Shown here: piece by piece, positions 9,803 to 18,085 of the stretch
Position numbering within the stretch: position 1 is the stretch's first letter
Layout of the letters: each line of letters opens with the position of its first letter
Assembly (NCBI GenBank): GCA_041918675.1
Contig: JAYRVF010000014.1
Coordinates: 434,001 to 498,000, forward strand
Direction: 5' to 3'
Length of the DNA stretch: 64,000 nt
Source: SCUB01 sp041918675
Lineage (GTDB): Bacteria > Pseudomonadota > Alphaproteobacteria > Rhizobiales > Xanthobacteraceae
Notes under the pieces: model-generated
Seen by the model: only the letters and a program-made list of their open reading frames with translations
What the model was told of the DNA's origin: nothing
Databases searched by the model: none
Program-made: the position numbers and the translations under genes

Positions 9803-9894
9803 CATTTGAGCGTTGTCGCCGTGCGATCGAGGCGTCGAGGACGATTCGCCTCGAACTCGCCAAGAATGGCAAGGAACGGTTCATCACTGGATTC

Positions 9895-10800
9895 ATGGGT
9901 TTCAAACAACAGGTCAAGCATATGCGACGACTCTTTCACCGAAGGCGGCCGGGCGGCGGACGAATTGCACGGCGATCATTGGCCGAGCGGTTCACGCGCC
10001 GTGACACCGACGGCGCGGGCGCCGCGTTCGGATCGGACGATGATCATCGCAACCGCCTGCGGGAGGACGTCCGGCAAAATCCCGAGGGTTTCGCCGTGTT
10101 TCTCGATTTCGACGGAACCCTGGTCGATATCGCGTCGACGCCGGACGGCGTGCTCGTGCCCGACGATCTGAAGGCGACGCTGACGCGACTCGCCAGCGTG
10201 CTGGAGGGGGCGCTGGCCATCTTGACGGGCCGCCAGATCGCCGACATCGATCGCTTTCTCGGCCCGCTCAATCTCATCGCCGCCGGCGTTCATGGCGCGG
10301 AAATGCGAACCAGCGTGGACGCGGACGTGGTCCAGAGCAATCACGTGATCGAGCCGGAGATCGCGGCGGCGATCTGGAAGCTGGCGGAAATTTCGCCGGG
10401 AATTATCGTTGAAAACAAGCGCGCGTCGATGGCGGTGCATTACCGCCTCGCGCCGGACGCGCGCACGCAACTTGGCGAGGAGTTGCGGTCCATTCTTCGC
10501 AGCAATCCGGACCGCCTCGTCGTGCGTCCCGGACGAAAGGTTTTTGAGATCCTGCCGCTCGATGTTTCGAAGGGAAAGGCGCTCGGACACCTGATGACGT
10601 TGCCGGTGTTCAAGGGCCGGCGTCCGATCATGATCGGAGACGATGTCTCCGACGAGTCGGCATTTGAAGCCGCGGTGGATTTGGGCGGCCATGCGCTGCG
10701 CGTCGCCGGCGAGCATTTCTCGGCGGGCATCGCCGACTTTCGCGGGGTCGACGACGTCCTCGCCTGGCTCACCGGAATCGTTCGGAAGCAACATCCATGA
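9895..10800 (+). CDS. otsB: Trehalose-6-phosphate phosphatase (HAD superfamily)
   Basis: About 301 residues. The HAD motif I is FLDFDGTLVDIASTPD, motif II includes the threonine of LTGRQ, and motif IV is IMIGDDVSDESAFEAA, all as in OtsB. It removes the phosphate from trehalose-6-phosphate made by the OtsA encoded two genes downstream. The start is uncertain: ATG 9895 and ATG 9922 are both possible, and the basic N-terminal stretch before about residue 55 is not part of the catalytic fold. The stop overlaps the next gene by four bases (ATGA), making it the first gene of a coupled otsB - GH15 - otsA operon. Confidence 0.92.
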   Translation: MGFKQQVKHMRRLFHRRRPGGGRIARRSLAERFTRRDTDGAGAAFGSDDDHRNRLREDVRQNPEGFAVFLDFDGTLVDIASTPDGVLVPDDLKATLTRLASVLEGALAILTGRQIADIDRFLGPLNLIAAGVHGAEMRTSVDADVVQSNHVIEPEIAAAIWKLAEISPGIIVENKRASMAVHYRLAPDARTQLGEELRSILRSNPDRLVVRPGRKVFEILPLDVSKGKALGHLMTLPVFKGRRPIMIGDDVSDESAFEAAVDLGGHALRVAGEHFSAGIADFRGVDDVLAWLTGIVRKQHP

Positions 10801-12587
10801 CGCGGCGCTCCTCGCTTGACCTCGCCGTCATCGGCAACAGCAATATCGCCGCCCTGATCGATCGCGACGCCCGGATCGTATGGGGCTGCTGGCCGCGCAT
10901 CGATGGCGATCCCATATTCTGTTCGCTGATCGACGGCGATGACGCCGAAGACGGCTTCTTCGCGATCGAACTCGAGGGCGAGACGACAAGCGAGCAAAGC
11001 TATTGCCGGAATACGGCGATCGTCCGGACGGTGCTCACGGCGAAGGACGGCGCGTCGTTCTCGGTCACGGATTTCGTGCCGCGGTTCGAGCTGCACAATC
11101 GCCTTTTCCATCCGCCGATGATCGTTCGCCGGATCGAGCCTCTCGGCGGCCTGTGCCGGATACGCGTGCGGGTGCGACCGCGCATGGATCACGGCCGCTT
11201 GAAAGCCAAGGCGGTATGCGGCAGCAATCACATTCGCTACGTCTCGGAAGCCGGCGCGGTTCGGCTGACCACCGACGCCCCCGTCAGCTATGTCGCCGCC
11301 GAGAACGGATTCATCCTGACGCGTCCGCTGACGCTGATCCTGCATCCCGACGAATCCCTTCCCGACTCGATCCCGAATATCGGCCGCGAGTTTCTCGACA
11401 AGACCAGGGATCATTGGCTGGGTTGGGCGCGGCATCTCAACCTTCCGTTCGAGTGGCAGGAGGCGGTCATCCGCGCCGCCATCACGTTGCAACTTTGCAG
11501 CTTCGAGCAGACCGGCGGCATCGTCGCGGCGCTGACGACCTCGATTCCCGAAGCGCAAGGCACCGAGCGCAATTGGGACTATCGCTTCTGCTGGCTGCGG
11601 GATTCCTATTTCACGGTCCAGGCGCTCAACCGTGTCGGCGCGTCGGTGACGATGGAACGCTTCATCGAATATGTGATGAATGTCATCTCGCTTGGCGACG
11701 GGCCGAATCTGCGGCCGGTCTATTCGCTGCTGCCGGAGCATCCGCTCGACGAACTCATGATCGCGGAGCTTCGCGGCTACAGGAGCCACGGGCCGGTTCG
11801 CATCGGCAATGCCGCCGCGCATCAGGTTCAGCACGACAGCTATGGCAGCGTGATCCTGGCGGCGGCGCAGATGTTCTTCGACGAGCGGCTGCCGAAAAAG
11901 GGCGACCAGGCGCTATTCGAAATGCTCGAGCCGCTCGGCGCGCGCGCGCTCAAGCTCGCCTTGGAGCCCGATGCCGGGATTTGGGAATACCGCAACAGAT
12001 TGCGCGTTCATACGCATTCGGCGGCGATGTGCTGGGCGGCATGCGATCGGCTCGCGCGGATCGCGGTCCGGCTCGACCTCCCCGAGCGCGCGCGGCACTG
12101 GCGCGAAATGGCCGACGATTTGCGGCGGACCATTCTTCGGCGAGCATGGAACGAGACGCACGGCTATTTCGCCGGCGTTCTCGACAGCGACGAGGTCGAC
12201 GCCAGCGTGTTGCTTCTGCACGAACTGGGAATCGTCGCCGCGAACGATCAACGTTTCGTCTCGACGGTGGAGTGGATCGGCCGTCATTTGATGCGCAACG
12301 GCCACCTGTTGCGCTATGCCAGCCCGGATGATTTCGGCGCGCCGGAATCCGCGTTCACGATTTGCAGCTTCTGGTACATCGACGCCCTGGCGGCGATCGG
12401 CAAAGTCGACGAGGCGCGCAAGCTGTTCGGCGACATGCTCAATCACCGAAATCATGTCGGCCTGCTGTCGGAGGATGTCGACCCCAGGACCGGCGAATTA
12501 TGGGGCAATTTTCCGCAAACCTATTCAATGGTCGGAATCATTATCGCGGCGATGCGATTATCGAAGAGCTGGGAGAATGCGCGATGA
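10797..12587 (+). CDS. Glycoside hydrolase family 15 protein (glucoamylase/trehalase-like)
   Basis: The 596-residue protein has an N-terminal beta-sandwich (about 1-230) followed by an (alpha/alpha)6 barrel. GH15 landmarks are GTERNWDYRFCWLRDS at about residue 258, the catalytic-acid region GIWEYRNRLRVHTHSAAMCW at about 395, and the catalytic-base region LLSEDVDPRTGELWGNFPQ at about 558. It lacks a signal peptide, so it is cytoplasmic. GH15 enzymes release glucose from alpha-glucans or split trehalose. Lying between otsB and otsA with ATGA overlaps on both sides, it may set trehalose turnover or supply glucose; which is not decided by sequence. Confidence 0.9.
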   Translation: MTRRSSLDLAVIGNSNIAALIDRDARIVWGCWPRIDGDPIFCSLIDGDDAEDGFFAIELEGETTSEQSYCRNTAIVRTVLTAKDGASFSVTDFVPRFELHNRLFHPPMIVRRIEPLGGLCRIRVRVRPRMDHGRLKAKAVCGSNHIRYVSEAGAVRLTTDAPVSYVAAENGFILTRPLTLILHPDESLPDSIPNIGREFLDKTRDHWLGWARHLNLPFEWQEAVIRAAITLQLCSFEQTGGIVAALTTSIPEAQGTERNWDYRFCWLRDSYFTVQALNRVGASVTMERFIEYVMNVISLGDGPNLRPVYSLLPEHPLDELMIAELRGYRSHGPVRIGNAAAHQVQHDSYGSVILAAAQMFFDERLPKKGDQALFEMLEPLGARALKLALEPDAGIWEYRNRLRVHTHSAAMCWAACDRLARIAVRLDLPERARHWREMADDLRRTILRRAWNETHGYFAGVLDSDEVDASVLLLHELGIVAANDQRFVSTVEWIGRHLMRNGHLLRYASPDDFGAPESAFTICSFWYIDALAAIGKVDEARKLFGDMLNHRNHVGLLSEDVDPRTGELWGNFPQTYSMVGIIIAAMRLSKSWENAR

Positions 12588-14860
12588 CTAAATCGGCGCG
12601 ACCGGCGGCCTCGACGGCCCGTCGACCGGCACGGAATAGCTGGTTCCAGCTTGGGCCACGGGTTCGATACGGCGTGCTCGGCTTCACCGCGACCATGATC
12701 ATCATCGCGGCGATGGTGACGCTGGCCTCGCTGTTGGTCGAGGGATGGTTTCAGCGCGACGTCGAGCTCAGGACGCGGCTTGTGTTCCGCACGATTCGCG
12801 ATCAGGTCATCGCCGGCATCAGCGCGGCGCCGAGTTACGACCTCGCGCGATTCTTCGAAAGATTGTCGGAAGACGAACGATTGACCGCGCTGGCATTCTG
12901 CTCGTCGGATGGCGCGTTGCTTCACGCCACCAAGGCGATGCCCAAGGAAACTTCCTGCGCGCGCCTTCCGCTTGAGAAATCGGATTCGTTCACGACGCTG
13001 CATCACGGCGGCAAGCGGTCGCTCATCGCGATGTTTCCCATCACCGCCGGAACGACGTCCGGGCATCTGCTCGTCGTCCACGACATGAGCTATATCGACC
13101 ACCGCCGGCGAGAGGCGCAAACCTATCTGACATTGGCGCTGATCGGCATCGCCGCGGGATTCGGATTGCTCGCGATGGCCGTGGTGCAAGGCCTGACAAA
13201 GGGCTGGACGCGATCGATTCTGGGCGCGATCGACGCCGCGCGCGCCGGCGTCGGCAAGAGCGATCACGGCGATTCTCCCGTCAGCAAGGAGATGAGCGCG
13301 TTTCTCTCCGAGTTCCGCATCGAGCGACGTTTCGCCGAAGGCATCCACGTCGAATGGTCGCCGAAAACGCTGCACCGGCTGCTTGAGGAGGAATTGCCGG
13401 GCGCGCAGGTGATCGTGGTCTCGAACCGCGAGCCGTACATCCATAACAAATCGGATGGCCAACCGACGCTGCAGATTCCGGCGAGCGGCCTCGTCGCCGC
13501 CCTGGAGCCGGTGATGCGCGCCTGCGGAGGCACATGGATCGCGCATGGCAGCGGATCGGCCGACCGCGAGACCGTGGACGCGCATGATCGCATCAAGGTG
13601 CCGCCGTCCGAGCCGACCTACACGCTGCGGCGCGTGTGGCTCGGCGACGACGAGCAGGATGGCTATTACTACGGCTTCGCCAACGAGGGCGTCTGGCCGC
13701 TATGCCACATCGCTTTCGTGCGACCGACGTTCCGCGAACAGGATTGGGCCTACTATACGTCGGTCAACAAGCGGTTCGCCGACGTGGTGGCCGACGAAGC
13801 GACCGCGGACGACCCGATCGTCCTGGTTCAGGACTATCACTTCGGACTGCTGCCGCGCATGATCCGGCAACGACTGCCGAGGGCGACGATCATCACCTTC
13901 TGGCATATTCCGTGGCCGAACGCGGAAACATTCGGCATCTGCCCGTGGCGCAAGGAGATCATCGACGGATTGCTCGGCAGCACGATTCTCGGCTTTCACA
14001 CGCAGTTCCATTGCAACAACTTCCTCGAGGGCGTTGATCGTTTCGTTGAAAGCCGGATCGATCGCGAAAACGCGTCGATCACCCTGGGCGGGCATGAAAC
14101 GCTGGTCCGGTCCTATCCGATCTCGATCGAGTGGCCGCCGACTGCGCTCGCCTCGCAAGCGCCGATCGCCGAATGCCGCGCGGCCGTGCGGCAGCGCCAC
14201 GGACTTGCCGATGACGCCCGGATCGCGGTCGGCATCGAGCGATTTGACTACACCAAGGGAATTCTCGACCGCATGCGCGCGGTCGATGACCTTCTCATCC
14301 GGCAGCCGGAGTGGCGCGGCAAGTTCGTCTTCATACAGGCGGCGGCGCCGACGCGTGGCAAGCTCGGCGCCTACGCGGCGCTGCAGGACGAGGCGCAGCG
14401 CCTGGCGAACGACATCAACGCGCGACACGGCGACGCCGCCTATCAGCCGATCCTTCTCATCATTCGCCATCATGAACCGCATGAGGTGTATGAGCTGTTC
14501 CGGGCCGCGGATATTTGCGTCGTCTCGAGCTTGCATGACGGAATGAATCTGGTCGCCAAGGAATTCGTCGCCTCGCGCGACGATGAAGCGGGCATCCTCA
14601 TCCTGTCGAATTTCGCGGGCGCCTCGCGCGAGCTTTCCGAGGCGCTGATGGTGAACCCTTACGACACGCACGGCATGGCCGAGGCCCTGGGAAGCGCGCT
14701 GCGCATGCCGGCCGAGGAACAGCGCGAGCGGATGCGCTTGATGCGCGACCTCATACGCCAGCGCAACGTCTATCGCTGGGCCGCGCAGATGCTGCTTGAC
14801 GCGGCGTGGTTGCGGCGACGCGAAAAGGTCGTCGACATGTCGCGCGACGCGGTCGGCTGA
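12584..14860 (+). CDS. otsA: Membrane-anchored trehalose-6-phosphate synthase (GT20) with N-terminal sensor-like domain
   Basis: 758 residues, about 280 more than a typical OtsA. The extra N-terminus has TM1 (about 28-50), a periplasmic loop of about 130 residues and TM2 (about 181-203), the topology of a bacterial sensory protein. The GT20 catalytic domain starts at about 275 with VIVVSNREPYIHN and contains QDYHFGLLPRMIR, GIERFDYTKGILDRM (about 551) and SLHDGMNLVAKEF (about 649), which bind UDP-glucose and glucose-6-phosphate. The start at 12584 overlaps the GH15 stop by four bases. The architecture suggests trehalose synthesis tethered at the membrane and perhaps tuned by an external signal; the regulation is inference. 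Confidence 0.92.
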   Translation: MTKSARPAASTARRPARNSWFQLGPRVRYGVLGFTATMIIIAAMVTLASLLVEGWFQRDVELRTRLVFRTIRDQVIAGISAAPSYDLARFFERLSEDERLTALAFCSSDGALLHATKAMPKETSCARLPLEKSDSFTTLHHGGKRSLIAMFPITAGTTSGHLLVVHDMSYIDHRRREAQTYLTLALIGIAAGFGLLAMAVVQGLTKGWTRSILGAIDAARAGVGKSDHGDSPVSKEMSAFLSEFRIERRFAEGIHVEWSPKTLHRLLEEELPGAQVIVVSNREPYIHNKSDGQPTLQIPASGLVAALEPVMRACGGTWIAHGSGSADRETVDAHDRIKVPPSEPTYTLRRVWLGDDEQDGYYYGFANEGVWPLCHIAFVRPTFREQDWAYYTSVNKRFADVVADEATADDPIVLVQDYHFGLLPRMIRQRLPRATIITFWHIPWPNAETFGICPWRKEIIDGLLGSTILGFHTQFHCNNFLEGVDRFVESRIDRENASITLGGHETLVRSYPISIEWPPTALASQAPIAECRAAVRQRHGLADDARIAVGIERFDYTKGILDRMRAVDDLLIRQPEWRGKFVFIQAAAPTRGKLGAYAALQDEAQRLANDINARHGDAAYQPILLIIRHHEPHEVYELFRAADICVVSSLHDGMNLVAKEFVASRDDEAGILILSNFAGASRELSEALMVNPYDTHGMAEALGSALRMPAEEQRERMRLMRDLIRQRNVYRWAAQMLLDAAWLRRREKVVDMSRDAVG

Positions 14861-15055
14861 GAGGGGATGCGGCCCCCACGCCGGCCCGCGCTCGTTGGCG
14901 GAGCGTGGGTGTAGCCGGCGGCTGACATTGCTCCGAGTGACATTGCTGACCAACATCACGCCGACCGGCGTCGTGCCCCGAGGACGATTCACGCCCCAAC
15001 TAATTCACCACCTAAGCCCGCCCGCGCGTGACTGGCATCTAAGTTATTGAAATAA

Positions 15056-15131
15056 TGGTGCCCAGGGGCGGAATCGAACCACCGACACCGTGATTTTCAG
15101 TCACGTGCTCTACCAACTGAGCTACCTGGGC
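15056..15131 (-). tRNA. tRNA-Phe (anticodon GAA)
   Basis: The minus strand reads as a complete cloverleaf. The acceptor stem is GCCCAGG/CCTGGGC, the D arm GCTCAGTTGGTAGAGC, the anticodon stem CGTGA/TCACG with loop CTGAAAA (anticodon GAA), and the T arm has GGTTCGATTCC. Discriminator A is followed by an encoded CCA. 76 nt. It lies downstream of the yacG-maf-infA block in the same orientation but has its own promoter. Confidence 0.97.
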
Positions 15132-15171
15132 GCCGGCGGCCAAGCGGCCGAAACGGCATCAAGAGGGCCGG

Positions 15172-15200
15172 TTTATAGAGATCGGAGGCGCGGCTGTCCA
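15172..15200 (-). promoter_or_regulatory. Sigma-70-type promoter of tRNA-Phe
   Basis: On the minus strand a -35 box TGGACA (complement of 15195-15200) is followed, after exactly 17 bases, by a -10 box TATAAA (complement of 15172-15177). A start about seven bases further gives a leader of roughly 30 nt before the mature tRNA 5' end at 15131. Confidence 0.7.
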
Positions 15201-15258
15201 GCCAGCCGGGCTATAGGCGCGGGCCGCGGGATTCGCGGTTTCCCGCGAGCCGGGGAGC

Positions 15259-15541
15259 CGAATTCGCGCTCCCGCGTGACCTGCCGAGCGGAAGGCCCGA
15301 CGGCGAGCGGTCGCTCGATCGGCGCGTCCCGATTTGGCGATCAAACCCAATTCGCGCGCCGGCGCGACCTGCCGAGCGGAAGGCCCGACGGCGAGCGGTC
15401 GCTCGATCGGCGCGTCCCGATTTGGCGATCAAACCCAATTCGCGCTCCCGCGCGACCTGCCGAGCGGTAGACCCGACGGCGAGCGGTCGCTCGATCGGCG
15501 CGTCCCGATTTGGCGATCAAACCGAATTCGCGCACCGGCGC
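15259..15541. repeat. 88-bp direct tandem repeat, three full copies plus a partial
   Basis: Copies begin at 15259, 15347 and 15435, with a partial copy from 15523. The period is exactly 88 bp: the string CTGCCGAGCGG recurs at 15281, 15369 and, with one change (CGGT for CGGA after CCGAG), 15457. Units differ at only a few positions, notably CTCCCG versus GCCGGC near the left end. Each contains the perfect short dyad CGAGCG-GT-CGCTCG. Eighty-eight is not a multiple of three, so the array is non-coding. It sits just upstream of the tRNA-Phe promoter and downstream of yacG. Confidence 0.93.
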
Positions 15542-15654
15542 GCGCCGATCATGGCGGCAGCTCGGTCCCGCCGCCCGAACGCCGGGTCAGCCGTCCCCGC
15601 GCCTCTTGGTCAGGTTCGATCCGAAGCCGGATTCCACATCCGCCACCTCGGTCG

Positions 15655-15800
15655 AACTCAAATCCGATCCAGAGTTCGATCCCCAATCCGATCCCAGTTC
15701 CGATCCCAAGCCCAGTCCCAAGCCCAGTCCCAAGCCCGGTCCCGATTCCAATCCCAAGTCCGATCCAGCGTCCGATCCAGCGTCCGATCCCAAATCCGGA
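15655..15800. repeat. Low-complexity hexamer/dodecamer repeat tract
   Basis: On the plus strand the tract is built from CCCAAG and CCCAGT hexamers alternating at 15705-15734, then degenerate versions, then the dodecamer GATCCAGCGTCC twice at 15762-15785. On the minus strand it reads in the same frame as yacG, giving Gly-Leu and Gly-Ser-Asp-Ala repeats, but lies beyond the yacG stop codon. Confidence 0.85.
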
Positions 15801-15814
15801 CTAGATCTCGATTC

Positions 15815-16036
15815 CTATTCCGGTTCCGCGCCCGATCCCGGTTCCCCTTCCACACCCGGTTCCGCGCGCGCCTCCGCGCTCTCCTCGGCCGGGATGGCGT
15901 AGGAGCCCGACAGCCAACGATGCAGATCGATGTCGCGGCAGCGCGCCGAGCAGAACGGCCGATAGCGCACGTCGACCGGTCGCCCGCAGATGGCGCAGCC
16001 GGCGCCCGTTCTCGGGGTATCGCTGGGCGTTTCGAT
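15815..16036 (-). CDS. yacG: DNA gyrase inhibitor YacG (zinc-ribbon), apparently with an ATC start codon
   Basis: A 73-residue frame carries the full YacG signature: CAIC (Cys14, Cys17), then RPFCSARCRDIDLHRWLSG (Cys29, Cys33) and YAIPAEE, the four cysteines binding zinc. It lies right after maf on the same strand, its usual place in Rhizobiales. No ATG, GTG or TTG exists between the upstream in-frame stop (16082-16084) and the first zinc cysteine. The only well-placed start is ATC at 16036, preceded at six bases by AGGGAG (16043-16048). YacG inhibits GyrB in enterobacteria. It ends at a TAG (15815-15817), after which the frame stays open to 15587. Confidence 0.8.
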   Translation of the reverse strand: METPSDTPRTGAGCAICGRPVDVRYRPFCSARCRDIDLHRWLSGSYAIPAEESAEARAEPGVEGEPGSGAEPE

Positions 16037-16070
16037 CGCGCGCTCCCTTCGGTCGGTCGAGGCGCGCGCC

Positions 16071-16694
16071 TCAGACCGCGTTCAGCCACCCGAAGCGGAC
16101 CGGATAGCCTTCGCCGGAGAGCAGCGACGTCGTCTCGAAAAGCGGCAGTCCAACGACGCTCGTATAGGAGCCGACCAGCTTGACGACGAACGAGCCCGCG
16201 ATCCCCTGCACCGCGTAGGCGCCGGCCTTGCCGCGCCATTCGCCGGAGCCGACATAGGCGTCGATATCCTCCGCCGTCAGCCGGCGAAACCGCACCCGCG
16301 TTTCGACCAGCCTTTGCCGGAACGCCTCCTTCGGCGTCACCATGCAGACCGCCGTATAGACCCGGTGATTGCGGCCCGAGAGCAGGCGCAGACAATGCAC
16401 CGCCTCGTCGACGATCTCGGCCTTGGGCAGAATGCGCCGGCCGACCGCGACCACCGTATCGGCCGCGACGATGTAGGCGCCGCGCAGCTCATCGTCGAGG
16501 CGAACCCCCTTGAGCGCGGCCTCGGCCTTCGCCCGCGCCAGACGGTTGGCGCAGGTGCGCGGCAATTCGCCCTTGATCGGCATCTCGTTGATGTCGACCG
16601 GGCGCAGCGCGTCGGGCTCGATCCCGGCCTGGTTGAGCAAGGCCAGACGGCGCGGCGACCCCGAGGCAAGGACAAGCTTTGGGCGACCCATCAT
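16071..16694 (-). CDS. maf: Maf/YhdE-family nucleotide pyrophosphatase
   Basis: 207 residues. The Maf signature LVLASGSPRRLALLNQAG opens the protein at about residue 8. KAEAAL, an IVAADTVVAVGRRIL strand with the catalytic aspartate, and LSGRNHRVYTAV follow. Maf proteins hydrolyse non-canonical or m5U/m7G nucleoside triphosphates to monophosphates, and in some bacteria influence septation. The gene lies between infA (73 bp upstream) and yacG (34 bp downstream), all on the minus strand. Confidence 0.93.
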   Translation of the reverse strand: MMGRPKLVLASGSPRRLALLNQAGIEPDALRPVDINEMPIKGELPRTCANRLARAKAEAALKGVRLDDELRGAYIVAADTVVAVGRRILPKAEIVDEAVHCLRLLSGRNHRVYTAVCMVTPKEAFRQRLVETRVRFRRLTAEDIDAYVGSGEWRGKAGAYAVQGIAGSFVVKLVGSYTSVVGLPLFETTSLLSGEGYPVRFGWLNAV

Positions 16695-16767
16695 GTTGCG
16701 TCACGTCGGGCTGTGTTCGATCCGGAGGACATCGCGCGCGGGCGCCTTTCGGGGCCAGACCCGGCGC

Positions 16768-16986
16768 CTATTTGAAACGATAGGTGATCCGGCCCTTGGT
16801 CAGATCGTAGGGCGTCATTTCAACCAGGACCTTGTCCCCGGCAAGCACGCGAATGCGGTTCTTGCGCATGCGCCCGGCCGTATGCGCGATGATCTCGTGA
16901 TCGTTTTCGAGCTTGACGCGGAACGTGGCGTTCGGAAGCAACTCCGTCACGACGCCGGGAAATTCGAGCAGTTCTTCCTTCGCCAT
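16768..16986 (-). CDS. infA: Translation initiation factor IF-1
   Basis: 72 residues, the standard IF-1 length: MAKEELLEFPGVVTELL, FRVKLENDHEIIAHTAGRMRKNRIRVLAGDKV and EMTPYDLTKGRITYRFK, an S1/OB fold that binds the ribosomal A site. The frame is open six codons further, from a TTG at 17004, but the ATG at 16986 matches every family member. It starts the infA - maf - yacG run. Confidence 0.98.
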   Translation of the reverse strand: MAKEELLEFPGVVTELLPNATFRVKLENDHEIIAHTAGRMRKNRIRVLAGDKVLVEMTPYDLTKGRITYRFK

Positions 16987-17113
16987 TGAAATCCGTGGGT
17001 TCAAGGCCTCGCCGGCGAGCTGCCGCGAGGCGGATCGGTTTCACTCCAGGATGCGCGCGGAACCTATCCGAACACCACCATTTCCACAACAGCGGAAGGA
17101 CCTTTTTCCGGGC

Positions 17114-17584
17114 CTATTCATTGCCGCGAATGGTGCCGCCGAAACGCTTGCGAATGCGCCGGGAAAGGAGATCGCGCACCGCGCGATAGGCCTCCAGGCG
17201 CTGTTCCCGCGTCCCCTCGCTGGCGCCGACCGGATCGGGCGTCGGCCAGTATTCGACCTCGACCGCGGCCGCGCGCGTGAGCTCCAGCGCCTTGTGATGC
17301 GCCTCCGGGGACAGGGTCACGATCAGGTCGAAATTGAGCCCCTCCCACTCGTCGAGCTCCTCGAAGGTCATGGGACGATGGCGGGCGATGTCGATGCCGA
17401 TCTCCTCCATCGCCGCCACCGCGAAGGGGTCGAGCTCGCCCTTGCGCGCGCCCGCCGAGGCGGCATAGAGCGTGCGCGGAAACATCCGCCGCAGCAGGGC
17501 CGCGGCCATCGGCGAGCGCACCGCGTTCAAGGCGCAGGCGAACAGCACCGCCTGAGGTCGGGCGCCGCGCGCGTCGGACGCCAT
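17114..17584 (-). CDS. Low-molecular-weight protein-tyrosine-phosphatase/arsenate-reductase-like protein
   Basis: 156 residues. The phosphate-binding loop is CALNAVRS (Cys-x5-Arg-Ser) near residue 17, and a likely general acid lies in the TPDP stretch near residue 118. The LMW-PTP fold is otherwise intact (SAGARKGELDPFAVAAMEEIGID). In Rhizobiales this gene regularly lies between UPF0262 and infA, as here (5 bp after the UPF0262 stop). Its physiological substrate is unknown. Arsenate reductase activity is less likely because the extra cysteines of ArsC are absent. Confidence 0.85.
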   Translation of the reverse strand: MASDARGARPQAVLFACALNAVRSPMAAALLRRMFPRTLYAASAGARKGELDPFAVAAMEEIGIDIARHRPMTFEELDEWEGLNFDLIVTLSPEAHHKALELTRAAAVEVEYWPTPDPVGASEGTREQRLEAYRAVRDLLSRRIRKRFGGTIRGNE

Positions 17585-17590
17585 CCGCGG

Positions 17591-18085
17591 CTAGCCCTTC
17601 CAGTGCAGCACGGAAATCAGCGTGAACAGCCGCCGCGCGGTCTCGAAATCCACCCGCACCTTGCCCTCCAGCCGTTCCATCAGCGTCCGCGACCCCTCGT
17701 CGTGAACACCGCGCCGACCCATGTCGATCGCCTCGATCCGATCGGGCGTCGCGGTGCGGATGGCGTGATAGTAGCTGTCGCAGATCATGAAATAGTCCTT
17801 CACGATCCGGCGAAACGGCGACAGCGACAACAGATGCGCCACCACCGGCGTGCCGTCCTCCTTGCGGATGTCGAACATCAGCCGGTTGCCGGTGATGCCG
17901 ATATGCAGCGCATAGGGGCCGCCGGAGGCGCCTTCCGGCGCGAAGAAGTTCTTCTCCACCAGATCGTAGATGGCGATCGCCCGCTCGTGCTCGATGTCGG
18001 GTCCGGACCGGCCGATCGATTCCTCGTCGAGCGTGACCGCCGCGATCCGGTTGGTGGTGTCGTCGCCGGCTGATTTCGTGCTCAT
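17591..18085 (-). CDS. UPF0262 family protein
   Basis: The 164-residue protein matches the alphaproteobacterial UPF0262 family, with landmarks DIEHERAIAIYDL, PYALHIGI, FDI, LSLSPFRRIVKDYFMICDSYY and IDMGRRGVHDEG. No function is established for the family. Its start overlaps the hisD stop by four bases (ATGA, 18082-18085), and the downstream phosphatase starts seven bases after its stop, so the three are co-translated. Confidence 0.93.
   Translation of the reverse strand: MSTKSAGDDTTNRIAAVTLDEESIGRSGPDIEHERAIAIYDLVEKNFFAPEGASGGPYALHIGITGNRLMFDIRKEDGTPVVAHLLSLSPFRRIVKDYFMICDSYYHAIRTATPDRIEAIDMGRRGVHDEGSRTLMERLEGKVRVDFETARRLFTLISVLHWKG

Noticed and set aside
15259..15541. Possible CRISPR array
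   Set aside because: The 88-bp units are contiguous with no unique spacers, and no cas genes are nearby; it is a plain tandem repeat.
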